Shown: positions 1 through 10,975, numbered from the stretch's first letter. The stretch is 64,000 nt of DNA from Gammaproteobacteria bacterium UBA2679 (GCA_002354735.1 DEMD01000006.1:34840-98839); one strand, 5' to 3'. Notes: generated from the letters alone by a model not told the origin. Numbers and translations: made by a program.

Positions 1-833
1 CAGGCTACTCGATACAGATAGTTGGATATCGTCATGCCACCCTGCGTGGCCTGCTCCAGCCCCCTGGTCAGCACGAATGACTCCTCGAACAGATTCATGT
101 TGCCGATGATGGTCATGGTGACCGCCACGAAGATGAACGGTCGCAACATGGGCAGAACGATGTACCAAAACTGCTGCCAGGCGTTGGCGCCGTCGATTCG
201 GGCAGCTGCATAGACATCCTTCGGAATCGTCATCAGGGCCGCAGTATAAATGAGAATATTGAAACCGACATACTTCCAGAACACCACGAATGATATCGAG
301 TACCGAATCAGGTAGTTATCCTGAATCCAGCGAATGGGCATTGCTTCCGGCACCCAACCGAAGGCCCAGCGCGTCAGGCTCATCTCTGATAGAACAAGGA
401 GTGTCTTGTTGATGATGCCGCTATTCGGTGAGTACATCAGGTAAAAGATCAGGGATACAGCGAGCGTGGAGCTTACGAAGGGCATGAAATAGGAGATGCT
501 CAGCCACCGCTGCGCCTTGGCTCCGAGTTTTACGAGCAGGTAGGCTGTGGGTAATGCCACGAGGTGCTGGGGGATACCTGACATCAACGCGATCAGTAGT
601 GTATTCCACAGGGACTGCCATAGCTGTGGATCGCTCAGGGCCAGCCTGTAATTACTGGCGCCGACCCAGGTCATGCTGCCAAGGCCTTCTGCGGGATTCC
701 AGATGTGAAAGGACAGATAAATCATGAACAGGACAGGAAACAGGCAGAAGATCGCGAATAGCAGATAGAATGGCGAGAGAAAAGCGTATGGGGCCCATCG
801 CCGCGTATCCCGCCCCTCAAATCCAAGGCTCAT
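1..833 (-). CDS. Sugar ABC transporter permease, MalF/UgpA type (partial)
   Basis: Inner-membrane permease subunit of a binding-protein-dependent sugar importer. Read on the minus strand from the ATG at 833, the frame stays open to the left edge (about 277 residues), so the C-terminus lies outside. Several hydrophobic segments are visible, the first at about residues 15-42. The cytoplasmic EAA loop that docks on the ATPase reads YAAARIDGANAWQQF, followed by the usual LPMLRP. The ATG overlaps the stop of the upstream binding-protein gene (ATGA), so the two are probably translationally coupled. The second permease would be expected just beyond position 1. The substrate is not shown by sequence; the neighbouring GH3 and GH16 genes suggest beta-glucan oligosaccharides. 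Confidence 0.9.
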   Translation of the reverse strand, partial: MSLGFEGRDTRRWAPYAFLSPFYLLFAIFCLFPVLFMIYLSFHIWNPAEGLGSMTWVGASNYRLALSDPQLWQSLWNTLLIALMSGIPQHLVALPTAYLLVKLGAKAQRWLSISYFMPFVSSTLAVSLIFYLMYSPNSGIINKTLLVLSEMSLTRWAFGWVPEAMPIRWIQDNYLIRYSISFVVFWKYVGFNILIYTAALMTIPKDVYAAARIDGANAWQQFWYIVLPMLRPFIFVAVTMTIIGNMNLFEESFVLTRGLEQATQGGMTISNYLYRVA

Positions 834-2059
834 GGTAGACGCAAGCGGCGTCTGACTTGCCGCTCGGCGTCCTCGAGCGCCACCTGTACATCCACATTCT
901 GATCCAGCACACGCCGCAGTGCCTCCAGCACCAGATCAGCGGCCACATGGTCACCACTGTGTGGCGTCACCGGCTCGATGTTGCGAGCGATGTCGGCAAA
1001 TACCCGTCGTGCGCGCTGGCCGCGCAGAAACGCAATAGGTTCATCAAACACTGGATCATCATAGGTGCTGATGTTGGCCGGGAAGGCTGCGATGTGCTTG
1101 AGGCCAGCCAGTTGAGTATCCCTGCTGATCATATGGCTGACGAGCTTCCAGGCTTCTGCCTTGTGTTGACTTTGCTCGGGGATCGCAAGGAAGGCACCGC
1201 CCCATGCGCCATAAGCCCCAGAAGGGAGATGGCTAACGCCCCATTGTCCGGCAGTCTCAGGTGCGATCCAGTTCTGCAGATGACCCAGTAACCAGGCGCC
1301 GGCCAGTTCAGTAGCGAACCTGCCGGTTCTGAAACCCTCATACCAGTCTTCACTCCAGGCACTGATACGGCCGTCCAGTCCCTCCTGACGAATGAGCCTG
1401 GCGATCTCGAATGCTTTGAAAAAGCGTTCGCTGGTGAGGAGCAATTCCCCTCCCCCGTCGAAGTAAAAGCCATCTCCTGGCGCGACTTCAGTAAAAATGA
1501 TTGTCAGAGCCACCGACTCGGCGTTGCCTATCAGCAGCACACCGTGAGTGTCGCGCAGCCATCGACCGTAGTCGATATAGCCCTTCCATGAGGCCATGGC
1601 TTCGCCAAGGCGATAGCCGGCGTCCTCCATGAAATCCCTGCGGTAGTAGGTCACACCAGGACCCAGATCCACTGGAACGGCATATTGCCTGCCGTCTGCC
1701 CCCTGCCCCTGATGAACTGCATAGGCGGGAAAGTCAGCCGCTACGTCCCTATAGCGATCGGTCAGGTCGGCGAAGGCAGCTTCGCTTACGAAGGTGCCAA
1801 TTCGGTTGACGTCCACAAGCACGACATCAGCAGCTCCCCGACCAGTCGCCAGCACAGTGGCAATACGGCGGTGATGATCAGCCCACTGATTCATCAGCAC
1901 ATCAACCTCAAGCCCTGTCCTGCTTTCGAATGCCGGCAGCACTCGAGCCATCAGGCTATCGTAATCCGGAAAGCCTTCGAAACGGATTTCGTCGGCCATC
2001 GGCGATGACGCGAGCATAATGAGCAGGAGTGCAGTGCAAAGACGACTTGTGAACGCCAT
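830..2059 (-). CDS. Extracellular sugar-binding protein (SBP family 1)
   Basis: Periplasmic solute-binding protein of a carbohydrate ABC importer, 409 residues, the usual length for the UgpB/MalE-like family. A Sec signal peptide covers about residues 1-22. The mature part has the family pattern of two lobes with many aromatic residues, for example GDGFYFDGGGELLL and ELAGAWLLGHLQNW. AAAGGA lies about 8 bases before the ATG. The stop overlaps the permease start by ATGA. Sugar specificity is inferred from the glucanase neighbours. Confidence 0.9.
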   Translation of the reverse strand: MAFTSRLCTALLLIMLASSPMADEIRFEGFPDYDSLMARVLPAFESRTGLEVDVLMNQWADHHRRIATVLATGRGAADVVLVDVNRIGTFVSEAAFADLTDRYRDVAADFPAYAVHQGQGADGRQYAVPVDLGPGVTYYRRDFMEDAGYRLGEAMASWKGYIDYGRWLRDTHGVLLIGNAESVALTIIFTEVAPGDGFYFDGGGELLLTSERFFKAFEIARLIRQEGLDGRISAWSEDWYEGFRTGRFATELAGAWLLGHLQNWIAPETAGQWGVSHLPSGAYGAWGGAFLAIPEQSQHKAEAWKLVSHMISRDTQLAGLKHIAAFPANISTYDDPVFDEPIAFLRGQRARRVFADIARNIEPVTPHSGDHVAADLVLEALRRVLDQNVDVQVALEDAERQVRRRLRLP

Positions 2060-2121
2060 CGGTGCATCCTTTCTTTAGTTATTGTTATCAGAAAGATACA
2101 CGAATCGGCGAGGCAAAGTCG

Positions 2122-4716
2122 CTAGCCATCGCAGGTATTCACACCATCATGCTGAGGCTCCCAGCGAATGTTCGCCAACTGCATCCGTAGCGCACCTTCG
2201 GTGAACATCAGGAAGGGAGTGTCGACCATGCTGAAATCGGTGCCGGCATTCGAGAAGCAATCCAGCGGCAGCGTGACCGAGTGCCATTCCCCATCAGCCC
2301 GTTCATTCAAGATGCCTGTAGCATCGATCTCACCGATACAGGGATAGACACAGTCCACTCTCAGGGCGACAGGGCTTTCGGGCGCCTGTAGAATGCGTAG
2401 ATCGAATACGAGCGCGCCATCACCATTGAGATATGCCGAAAGATCGGTTTCAGTTTCCGCCTGTATGTAAACCTGGGCAGTACTGCTTACCGTCGCCTCC
2501 ATGGCCGCCCACTGGATACCACCGGGACCGTCTACCGGTACGACACTGATATTCTCCAGGGCCGTTACGCTACTTGTAGAAGTCGCTACATTCACGCCGC
2601 CCCAATTGGATGGATCTCCGATCATGAAAGACCATGGTGCGTAGTTCTGGCCGTCGAACAGTGACAAGGGCGTGGTGGCACCGTCGCCGCCGCCGTCCGT
2701 CTCATCACGACCACAGCCAAGCTTGCGCTCCGGCTCGGGCAGGCTGCTTCCAAGCGTATCGCCTTCGCCATACGAAAGTCCGTAGCCGTAGGCGAACAGT
2801 GGCGCGTAGTTTTCGTCGCCCAGGTTCAGTGGTGTCGCGCAGGGCTCACCTGGCCAGCTGAAGCTCAAACGACCAGTCATATCGTGTGCAACATTATTAC
2901 CGCCATCTCGAAACAGAACGTCAGCGACCCCTCCGCCCTCGGTGCCGGGCAGCCAGGCTGCGACGAAGGCTTCGGACATGTTCAGTTCCGGATTCACATA
3001 TGCTGGACGACCGGACACAAACACGGTCACGACCGGCACACCAGCCTGCTGAATTCGCTCGATCAAGGCGCGATCTTCAGGATACCGACGAGCATGTTCC
3101 AATGTGTCGGCGGCACGAATATCGCCGATGCCCTCTGCATATGGTTTCTCGCCAATGACCACGATCGCGACATCATGCAACTGTGGGTTCACCGATTCGC
3201 CAGTCTCATCAAGTGTTGCGTTGGGGGCGATGGCACTGATGCCACTCCAGATGCTTTCCGCAACTGGGAAGTCATCATTGGTATTGTCCGTGCCCTGCCA
3301 GGTCAGCGACCAGCCGCCGGTCTGATTCTGCAGGTTATTAGCGGATTTGCCAGCGACCAGAACGCGTGTAGCTCGCTCGATTGGTAGTACACCGTTAGCG
3401 TTCTTGAGCAGCACCAGAGACTTGCGTACAGCTTCACGGGCCAGCGCGCGAGTTTCCGCAGAAGCCAGTTGCGCGGCGTTGCCGGCGTTGGTCCGTTGTG
3501 ACGGCGGTAGCGCCTGAAACAGACCGTAGCGGTGTTTGACCCGGAGCACCCGACTCACCGCGTCATCGATACGTGACTCCGGGATCAGACCATCACGAAC
3601 CTGTTGCACGGTTGTCGCTATGAAATCCTTCCACTCTGGCGCATAGGGCACCATGAAGACGTCGATACCTGCATTGACTGCCTGCGCACAATTGCTATTG
3701 GTGCAGCCAGTGACCTGACCATGTCCATTCCAGTCGGAGACGACGATGCCGTCGAATTTCAGCCTGCCCTTGAGCACATCCGTAATCAGATAGCGCTGCC
3801 CGTGCAGTTTCTCACCATTCCAGCTGTTGAAGGACACCATGACAGACTGCGCGCCAGCCTCAAGCGCTGAAAAGAATCCAGCGCCGTGGAGCTCGGCCAG
3901 CGTGGCTTCGTCCACTTCGGTATTGCCCTGGTCCACGCCGTCAGTGGTGCCACCGTCACCCAGAAAGTGCTTCACAGTAGCGATGACATTGCCAGGCTCT
4001 GCGAGGTTGCCCTGGAGGCCGCGAACCATATCATCCGCGTAGGCGCGAACGAGCTCAGGATCCTCCGAATAGGATTCATAGGTTCGGCCCCAACGGTCGT
4101 CACGTGCAACAGCGACCGTGGGCGCAAAATTCCAGTCCTGCCCGGTCACGCGCAGCTGGGCTCCGGTTGCGAGGCCGATTCGATACAGCAGTTCCTCGTC
4201 TCTCGCCGCACCGAGCCCGATGTTGTGCGGAAACAGCGTCGCCCCATAGACGTTGCTGTGCCCGTGCACCGCATCGGTCCCCCACAGCAGCGGTATGCCG
4301 CTGGTGGATGCCAGGGAGGCATTGAACAAGGCGTCAGCGAGGCTGAGCCAGTCGGCAACCCCCGCCTGCTTGTTCAGGCCTGGATATGAGCCGCCGCCAT
4401 TGAGCACGGAGCCGATATTGAAGTCGGCGATTTCCTGAGGGGTCACGTGCTGGATTTCAGGCATGACCATCTGCCCCACTTTTTCCTCGAGGGTCATTGC
4501 AGTAATCTGCGTGCTGATCTGCTCCTCAAGTCCGGATGGGTCCTGCACCGGCGGCGAAACGTTCAGCTGTGACCAGGGTGATGCATCGTCTTCTGGGACA
4601 TCAACACCGGGCTTGCGGTCGTCTGAGTCATTACACGCCGATAGCAGCAGGCTCGCCGCCAAGGTACCACCGGTGAGCCATGTTCTGAGGGCCCACCAAT
4701 TATTGCTTTCTGTCAT
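2122..4716 (-). CDS. GH3 beta-glucosidase / exo-glucanase lipoprotein
   Basis: Glycoside hydrolase family 3 enzyme that would release glucose from beta-glucan oligosaccharides. The 864-residue protein starts with a lipoprotein signal (LLLSAC, Cys28), placing it in an envelope membrane. The GH3 N-terminal barrel carries KHFLGDGGT (about 249-257) and the nucleophile loop VVSDWNG with Asp328. A C-terminal domain follows the GH3 C-domain from about residue 690 and resembles the galactose-binding-like extension of marine ExoP-type glucan glucohydrolases. A perfect 18-bp palindrome at 4760-4777 lies 44 bases upstream of the start and is the likely LacI operator. The exact linkage preference is inferred. 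Confidence 0.92.
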   Translation of the reverse strand: MTESNNWWALRTWLTGGTLAASLLLSACNDSDDRKPGVDVPEDDASPWSQLNVSPPVQDPSGLEEQISTQITAMTLEEKVGQMVMPEIQHVTPQEIADFNIGSVLNGGGSYPGLNKQAGVADWLSLADALFNASLASTSGIPLLWGTDAVHGHSNVYGATLFPHNIGLGAARDEELLYRIGLATGAQLRVTGQDWNFAPTVAVARDDRWGRTYESYSEDPELVRAYADDMVRGLQGNLAEPGNVIATVKHFLGDGGTTDGVDQGNTEVDEATLAELHGAGFFSALEAGAQSVMVSFNSWNGEKLHGQRYLITDVLKGRLKFDGIVVSDWNGHGQVTGCTNSNCAQAVNAGIDVFMVPYAPEWKDFIATTVQQVRDGLIPESRIDDAVSRVLRVKHRYGLFQALPPSQRTNAGNAAQLASAETRALAREAVRKSLVLLKNANGVLPIERATRVLVAGKSANNLQNQTGGWSLTWQGTDNTNDDFPVAESIWSGISAIAPNATLDETGESVNPQLHDVAIVVIGEKPYAEGIGDIRAADTLEHARRYPEDRALIERIQQAGVPVVTVFVSGRPAYVNPELNMSEAFVAAWLPGTEGGGVADVLFRDGGNNVAHDMTGRLSFSWPGEPCATPLNLGDENYAPLFAYGYGLSYGEGDTLGSSLPEPERKLGCGRDETDGGGDGATTPLSLFDGQNYAPWSFMIGDPSNWGGVNVATSTSSVTALENISVVPVDGPGGIQWAAMEATVSSTAQVYIQAETETDLSAYLNGDGALVFDLRILQAPESPVALRVDCVYPCIGEIDATGILNERADGEWHSVTLPLDCFSNAGTDFSMVDTPFLMFTEGALRMQLANIRWEPQHDGVNTCDG

Positions 4717-4759
4717 AACACCTTTCCTCGCTTGTTGTTGTTCTCCACCATGAACCGTG

Positions 4760-4777
4760 TGCGCAAACGTTTGCGCA
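4760..4777. promoter_or_regulatory. LacI-family operator upstream of the GH3 gene
   Basis: TGCGCAAACGTTTGCGCA is a perfect 18-bp palindrome with the central CG and AAACGTTT core typical of LacI/GalR operators. The identical sequence occurs at 7189-7206 in front of the GH16 gene. Binding by the LacI protein encoded between the two sites is inferred. Confidence 0.85.
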
Positions 4778-4821
4778 TCGGCTCAAAAATATCTGTTAAA
4801 ACCTGCTCAGTACCGCTCGTA

Positions 4822-5808
4822 TCAGGCGCTCTCGCGCACTACCAGGCTTGGGCGCAAAAATCGTTCTGGTTTCAGCCCAATCTCTCCCGTCAGCTGTCTC
4901 ACCAGCAGAGCCGCTGCTTCGCCCATGTCGGTAAAAGGACTATGGACGGTCGTGAGCGGCGGTACGAGATGCTCCGCAAGACGCGAGTCGTCATAGCCAA
5001 TCAGCGCGACATCATCAGGTATCCGCAGCCCATTCTCGCGAAACACCGCCATGGCACCGATGGCGGTGTCATCGTTCCCGCAGAATACCGCCGTAAAGTC
5101 ACGCCCGCTTGCCAGCAGCTCGGTGGCACCACGCCGCCCGCTTTCGACTGAATAGTCGCCCTCGACTACCCGCGACTCGGGCAAAGCCTGGCCTTCGTCC
5201 GCCAATGCCTGCAAGAAGCCCTTGTGTCGGCTTCTGGCGTCGGCAAGCGATTGGGGCCCAGTAATGGTCGCGATCTTCCTGTGCCCGCTCGTCATCAAAT
5301 GTCTCGCTGCCAGCGCGCCTCCCAATTCGTGATCGATCACCACGCACTGTGCCTCCAGACCTGGCACCAGGCGGTTGATGACCACCACAGGTCGGTCGGG
5401 CAGATTCAGCGCCAGCAATTCTTCATCCGTCATGTGCAGTGGATGCAGAATCAAGGCCCGTAGCTGCTGGTTGTTCAGAAAACTGCTGGCTTGCCGTTCA
5501 AGCTCCGGCAGGCTTTCGCCGTTGGCGACGATGAGCATCTGCCCGGCTTCACGCAAGGCTGCTTCAACCGCCGCCATGAGTGGCCCGTAATAGACGCCAT
5601 CGAAACCACCGACCAGCAGGCCGATACCGTGCCCCTGCCTGGTCACGAGTGAGCGAGCCAGCGAATTTGGCTGATAGCCAAGTTCGGCGGCCAGTGCAAT
5701 GACGCGCTCTCTCGTTCGTCGCTCAATCCGGCCCTGGTTATTCAGCGCTCGGGATACCGTTCCGGCAGAAACACCTGCCAGTTTTGCGATCTCCTTTATT
5801 GTGGTCAT
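4822..5808 (-). CDS. LacI-family transcriptional regulator of the glucan locus
   Basis: Sugar-responsive repressor with an N-terminal LacI helix-turn-helix (TTIKEIAKLAGVSAGTVSRAL) and a periplasmic-binding-protein-like effector domain. I use the ATG at 5808 because it places the helix-turn-helix at the N-terminus as in the family; an in-frame ATG at 5838 would add ten residues. An AGAGAGGA stretch lies about 13 bases before 5808, longer than ideal. The gene sits between the GH3 and GH16 genes, each preceded by the same palindrome, so local regulation is very likely. A degenerate palindrome at 5862-5874 could serve autoregulation. The effector is unknown, probably a glucan oligosaccharide or glucose. 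Confidence 0.92.
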   Translation of the reverse strand: MTTIKEIAKLAGVSAGTVSRALNNQGRIERRTRERVIALAAELGYQPNSLARSLVTRQGHGIGLLVGGFDGVYYGPLMAAVEAALREAGQMLIVANGESLPELERQASSFLNNQQLRALILHPLHMTDEELLALNLPDRPVVVINRLVPGLEAQCVVIDHELGGALAARHLMTSGHRKIATITGPQSLADARSRHKGFLQALADEGQALPESRVVEGDYSVESGRRGATELLASGRDFTAVFCGNDDTAIGAMAVFRENGLRIPDDVALIGYDDSRLAEHLVPPLTTVHSPFTDMGEAAALLVRQLTGEIGLKPERFLRPSLVVRESA

Positions 5809-5861
5809 TGGCGCTTTGGCGTCCTCTCTTCTCAGCATCGGGCATTGACTCGCAGACGATG

Positions 5862-5874
5862 GTAACGCTGTTAC
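5862..5874. promoter_or_regulatory. Possible LacI autoregulatory site
   Basis: GTAACGCTGTTAC is an inverted repeat (GTAAC, 3-base centre, GTTAC) 54-66 bases upstream of the preferred lacI-type start. It differs from the two perfect operators, so binding by the same protein is only a suggestion. Confidence 0.35.
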
Positions 5875-5925
5875 TTCGAATCGTCGCCTAAATGTCGTCC
5901 CATAAGATGAGAAGAGATGGAGGCT

Positions 5926-7140
<1,215 letters not shown>

Positions 7141-7188
7141 GACCTTGTTCCTTATTTTTATTGGATGCAGAGAAACTACAAGGCAAAA

Positions 7189-7206
7189 TGCGCAAACGTT
7201 TGCGCA
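7189..7206. promoter_or_regulatory. LacI-family operator upstream of the GH16 gene
   Basis: TGCGCAAACGTTTGCGCA, identical to the palindrome at 4760-4777. It lies 49 bases upstream of the GH16 start. Two exact copies in front of functionally linked genes strongly suggest a shared operator. Confidence 0.85.
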
Positions 7207-7293
7207 TGTGCCAAAGATCCACCTAACTTGCGCTGATGTCAAGCACTTCGGACGCGAAGGATGGAGGCAAGCGAACTCAAAGAACCTTGCCGA

Positions 7294-9024
7294 TCAGCTG
7301 CTACTTTGCCAGATCAACAGACACAGCAGGACGAAGGAAATTCCCTGCCAGACCAGGGTCGGATTCCGGTCAATGAGAGGCTGACGGGACTGATGGAGGT
7401 AGCGTGGATTGGGATGCTTGAGCTCGTAGATGAATTCGGATACCTCGCCGTAGCGTTTCAGAGGTTCGATGCTCACAGCCTTGCTGATCGCAAAATCGAG
7501 CCAACCTGGCACCGCCTTGTCCATGGTTGTGAGACTGCGATAGCTAAGACGCTGCTGCTCGCGCACAGTCCTCGCTCTAGACACCGCAACCCCATATGGC
7601 AACTCACCCGACAGCATCTGATAGGTCATCACCCCGAGTGAAAACACATCAGACTGGCTCGTGCCGGCGTACCCCAGGAAGTATTCGGGAGCGGTATATT
7701 GTGCCGTACCGACCAGGGTTTCGTTCTTGCTGATAATCTCGGATATCCCGGCCACCTTGGTCGCGCCAAAGTCGATGATCTTCACCGTGCCTGCGCCATC
7801 TATCATTACGTTATGGGGTCGCAGGTCCTGATGCACCATTTCCTGTCGATGAAAGGCCTGTAAGCCCTTCGAGATCTGGTCGACGATGGATCGAACCTCG
7901 TCGATGCCTGGCGACGGGTTGTCTATCATCCACTGAGCCAGCGTCTTGCCTTCCAGGTACTCCGTAACGGTGTAGAGGTAATTCCGCTTCCGCCGTGGTT
8001 CGATCGCCTTCAGCACATGTGCGTTATTGATCCGCTTGGCAATCCATTCTTCCATGAAGAAATTTTCGAGGTAGGCTTCGTTGCTGCGCATTTCTGCCGA
8101 GGGCGTCTTGATAACCACCGTCTCGCCAGACTCGCTATCCTGGGCCAGGAAAACGTGGCTACGGCTACTGATGTAAATTTCACGCAGAATCTCGAAGCCA
8201 TCGAACTGCATCCTGGGAGCCAGAGACGGCGGTGGAGGCAGCAGGGTCGCCTGCTGATGCAGCTCATTCAGATCCCGCTCGGGCAACTGCTCGATTCTGA
8301 CAATCTGCAGCGTGAGATTGTCATGGCTGCCTGCGTCATAGGCTGCCTGAACCAGGCGCCGCGCAAGGTCGTCCAGACTCTCGTCACTGTCCTCAGTGGC
8401 GGTCTGCACTATGGCATCGGCAATGACCGTTTCGCTGAGGTACTCGAGCAGTCCATCTGTAGCCAGAACAAAGGTGTCTCCAACTTCCACGGCATGCGCA
8501 CGATAGTCGAGTTCGAGATCGTCCTGAATGCCCAGACCACGAGTCAGGTAACTGGTCTCTGCGGAAACGATGCGACGGTGGTCGGTCGTGAGCTGCTCCA
8601 GACGCTTGTCTACCAGCCGGTAGATTCTGGAGTCGCCACTGTGAAAGAGATGAGCGGTGTTGGACTTGAGCACGATCGCACTGAAGGTGCAAATATAGCC
8701 CCGATCCAAGTTATAGCGGTAGGGGCCATTGCGTGTTTGCGAATACAACCACGAGTTTGTCGCTTTCAGGACCCGCTGCGCCGACGTTTTCACCGACCAC
8801 GCATCCGAGGTGCAGTAATAATCGGAAAGAAAGCCCTTGATCGCGGTTTCGCTGGCAACCTGACTTACATCGCTGCTGCTGATCCCGTCAGCGATCGCCA
8901 CCGCAATGCCCTTGGTCGATAGCAGGGGTTCAAGCGGGACAAGCAGGCCATGAAAGTCCTGATTGATCTGTTTCCGGCCTTTGCTGCTGAACTGACCGGC
9001 ACTTACCGAAAGCTGCTTCTTCAT
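7294..9024 (-). CDS. PP2C phosphatase-Ser/Thr protein kinase fusion
   Basis: One 576-residue polypeptide joins a PP2C-type phosphatase (about 1-250) to a Hanks-type kinase (about 270-545) and ends with one hydrophobic helix (about 556-573). PP2C metal-binding motifs are visible: NQDFHG, AIADGIS, SGDSRIY, LATDGLLEYL and SHDNLTL. The kinase has VVIKTP (Lys), HQDLRPHNV (HQD in place of HRD) and IIDFGATKV. In pseudomonads a kinase/phosphatase of this build lies among nitrate/nitrite assimilation genes. Here the upstream gene is a formate/nitrite-type channel, which fits. The start lies just after an intrinsic terminator. Targets are unknown. Confidence 0.9.
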   Translation of the reverse strand: MKKQLSVSAGQFSSKGRKQINQDFHGLLVPLEPLLSTKGIAVAIADGISSSDVSQVASETAIKGFLSDYYCTSDAWSVKTSAQRVLKATNSWLYSQTRNGPYRYNLDRGYICTFSAIVLKSNTAHLFHSGDSRIYRLVDKRLEQLTTDHRRIVSAETSYLTRGLGIQDDLELDYRAHAVEVGDTFVLATDGLLEYLSETVIADAIVQTATEDSDESLDDLARRLVQAAYDAGSHDNLTLQIVRIEQLPERDLNELHQQATLLPPPPSLAPRMQFDGFEILREIYISSRSHVFLAQDSESGETVVIKTPSAEMRSNEAYLENFFMEEWIAKRINNAHVLKAIEPRRKRNYLYTVTEYLEGKTLAQWMIDNPSPGIDEVRSIVDQISKGLQAFHRQEMVHQDLRPHNVMIDGAGTVKIIDFGATKVAGISEIISKNETLVGTAQYTAPEYFLGYAGTSQSDVFSLGVMTYQMLSGELPYGVAVSRARTVREQQRLSYRSLTTMDKAVPGWLDFAISKAVSIEPLKRYGEVSEFIYELKHPNPRYLHQSRQPLIDRNPTLVWQGISFVLLCLLIWQSSS

Positions 9025-9025
9025 A

Positions 9026-9060
9026 CAAAAAAAATCCCCGCCTTTTCAGGCTGGGGATTC
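9026..9060 (-). terminator. Intrinsic terminator after the formate/nitrite channel gene
   Basis: On the minus strand a G+C-rich hairpin (arms ATCCCC-GCC at 9034-9042 and GGCTGGGGAT at 9049-9058) is followed by eight T residues (9027-9034). It ends the channel transcript immediately before the kinase ATG at 9024, so the kinase depends on read-through or its own promoter. Confidence 0.85.
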
Positions 9061-9082
9061 CTCATAGATAGCGTAGTGATCG

Positions 9083-9925
9083 TTACGATACCAGACGGCC
9101 TTCAGTAGCGATCTTGGCCGCACGACGCTCCGGATTAGTCCTGACATGGGTCCAGTAGATTGGCAGACCCACCAGCAGCAGACCACCGAACAGATTACCT
9201 AGCACGGTAGGAATCTCGTTCCAGACTAGGTAGTCCATGATGGTGAACTCACCACCCATGATCATCGAGAATGGAAACAGGAACATATTGACAATTGAGT
9301 GCTCGAAACCCATGAAGAAGAAGAGCATGACCGGCATCCACATGGCTACAATCTTGCCAGTGGCCGAGGTGGAAATCATGGCACCTACAACACCCATCGA
9401 CACCATCCAGTTACACAGCATGCCGCGGATGAAGATGGTAAACCAGCCCGCCATACCGTGCTCCTGGTAGCCTAATGTCCGCGACTCACCAATCGAGCCG
9501 ACTTTCGCAGCCAGTTCGCCACCATCAGTGTTATAGCCGTATGTCAGGATGAAGGATGCGAAGAAGGCAACCGTGAGCGCACCGGCAAAATTGCCGACGA
9601 AAACTAGGCCCCAGTTTCTCAACACGTTGCTGGGTGTACAGCCTGGTCGCTTATCGAGCAGTGCCAGCGGCACCAGCGTAAATACGCCGGTGAGCAGATC
9701 AAATTTCATCAGGTACAGCATGATAAAGCCGACCGGGAACAACATGGCCCCCACAAGCAGACTACCGGTCTGAACGATTACGGTAATGGCGAAGAAAGCC
9801 GCCAGACCGAGGATGGCGCCAGCCATGAATGCCCTGACCAAAGTATCCTTGGTGGACATGAACAGTTTCTGCTCACCGGAGTCGACCATTTTGGTCGCAA
9901 ATTCATTGGGTTCTATATAAGCCAT
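9083..9925 (-). CDS. Formate/nitrite transporter family (FocA/NirC) channel
   Basis: Inner-membrane pentameric channel family for small monovalent anions, 280 residues. Six transmembrane segments can be followed from about residue 30 to 255. Family signatures include NWGLVFVGNFAGAL and MLCNWMVSMGV. A purine-rich GAAGAGA precedes the ATG. The associated kinase/phosphatase gene suggests nitrite rather than formate, but sequence alone does not decide this. Confidence 0.92.
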   Translation of the reverse strand: MAYIEPNEFATKMVDSGEQKLFMSTKDTLVRAFMAGAILGLAAFFAITVIVQTGSLLVGAMLFPVGFIMLYLMKFDLLTGVFTLVPLALLDKRPGCTPSNVLRNWGLVFVGNFAGALTVAFFASFILTYGYNTDGGELAAKVGSIGESRTLGYQEHGMAGWFTIFIRGMLCNWMVSMGVVGAMISTSATGKIVAMWMPVMLFFFMGFEHSIVNMFLFPFSMIMGGEFTIMDYLVWNEIPTVLGNLFGGLLLVGLPIYWTHVRTNPERRAAKIATEGRLVS

Positions 9926-10154
9926 GGAACGTTCTCTTCGGATTAGTGGGAAGGTATGACCGAGACAAGAGCATCAGCCATTCCGCCTTCCTAAATATCC
10001 TTTGAAAACATTGTGATAATCTTTGTGAACACTCAGCGACCTGAACGGAACGTGCGCCAGGCGCACTGTGAGGGTGCGGAGAGTGGGGTTAAAGCCGGAC
10101 CGTTTTGGTGCACCCAGGTACTGATGCACCACCGACGGACTACTTGCTCAGGCT

Positions 10155-10853
10155 TTAGCCGCCGAGGCCCAGATGCATGCTGTCCTGCTCGATGCACTGA
10201 TCCAGCAGTGCCAGATATTCAGCTTTCGCCTTCACCTTGGTCTGCTGATGCGCTCGCATATTCAGATTCTTGAACTGCTGAGCCACCGCGTTCGCCCGTT
10301 CAGTCAAAACACCTGCTGCAACGACTTCATCAAGAAAACCAGCCTCGACCGCACCCGCCGGACTATAGATTTCGCCATTGATGACGGAGCGATAAAAGTG
10401 TGGTGGTGTCAGCCGGTGACGTGCGATCTCGATGCCAGCGCGATGCATGGTCATGCCGATCAGCACTTCGTTCAGGCCGAGCTTGAAATTGCCCTCGATA
10501 CCTATCCGGTAATCAACTGACAAAAGAATAAAGGCGCCCTTGGCAATAGCGTGGCCGGTGCAGGCGCCGATCACTGGAAGTGGAAACGCAGACAGGCGTC
10601 TCGTCAGTTTTGATCCGACTGTGACCAGCGCCACAGCTTCCTTGGGCCCCTTCTGCATTTCCTTGAGATCGTATCCACCGGAGAAGATCCCTGCCTGCCC
10701 TGTCAGGATTACGATCGCCTTATCCTGTTCCGCCTGATCAAGTGCGCTGTTCAACGCCTCGAACACCTCATGACTGAGCGCGTTGGCCTTGCCATTGTTG
10801 ATCGTGATCGTCGCGATGCCATCGTTCAATTGATAATCTACAAGCTCAGTCAC
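10155..10853 (-). CDS. Crotonase / enoyl-CoA hydratase family protein
   Basis: Acyl-CoA processing enzyme of the crotonase fold, 232 residues. The oxyanion-hole segments are recognisable: FSGGYDLKEM near residue 58 and the region around IGACTGHAIAKGAF. It starts at GTG with GAGGG seven bases upstream. It is shorter than typical enoyl-CoA hydratases (about 260), and the usual catalytic Glu pair is not obvious, so the reaction (hydratase, isomerase or other) is not assigned. The upstream SDR gene is in the same direction. Confidence 0.88.
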   Translation of the reverse strand: MTELVDYQLNDGIATITINNGKANALSHEVFEALNSALDQAEQDKAIVILTGQAGIFSGGYDLKEMQKGPKEAVALVTVGSKLTRRLSAFPLPVIGACTGHAIAKGAFILLSVDYRIGIEGNFKLGLNEVLIGMTMHRAGIEIARHRLTPPHFYRSVINGEIYSPAGAVEAGFLDEVVAAGVLTERANAVAQQFKNLNMRAHQQTKVKAKAEYLALLDQCIEQDSMHLGLGG

Positions 10854-10975
10854 CTGGATACCCTCTTTACTGGTTTGAAGTCGAATGCGGACCGTTTCAG
10901 AGGATGCACTTTACCCGTGCTTGAGCCTCAGAAGAAGCTTTGCCTGACCAGAGACACCGATCAGGCAGCGATGGC

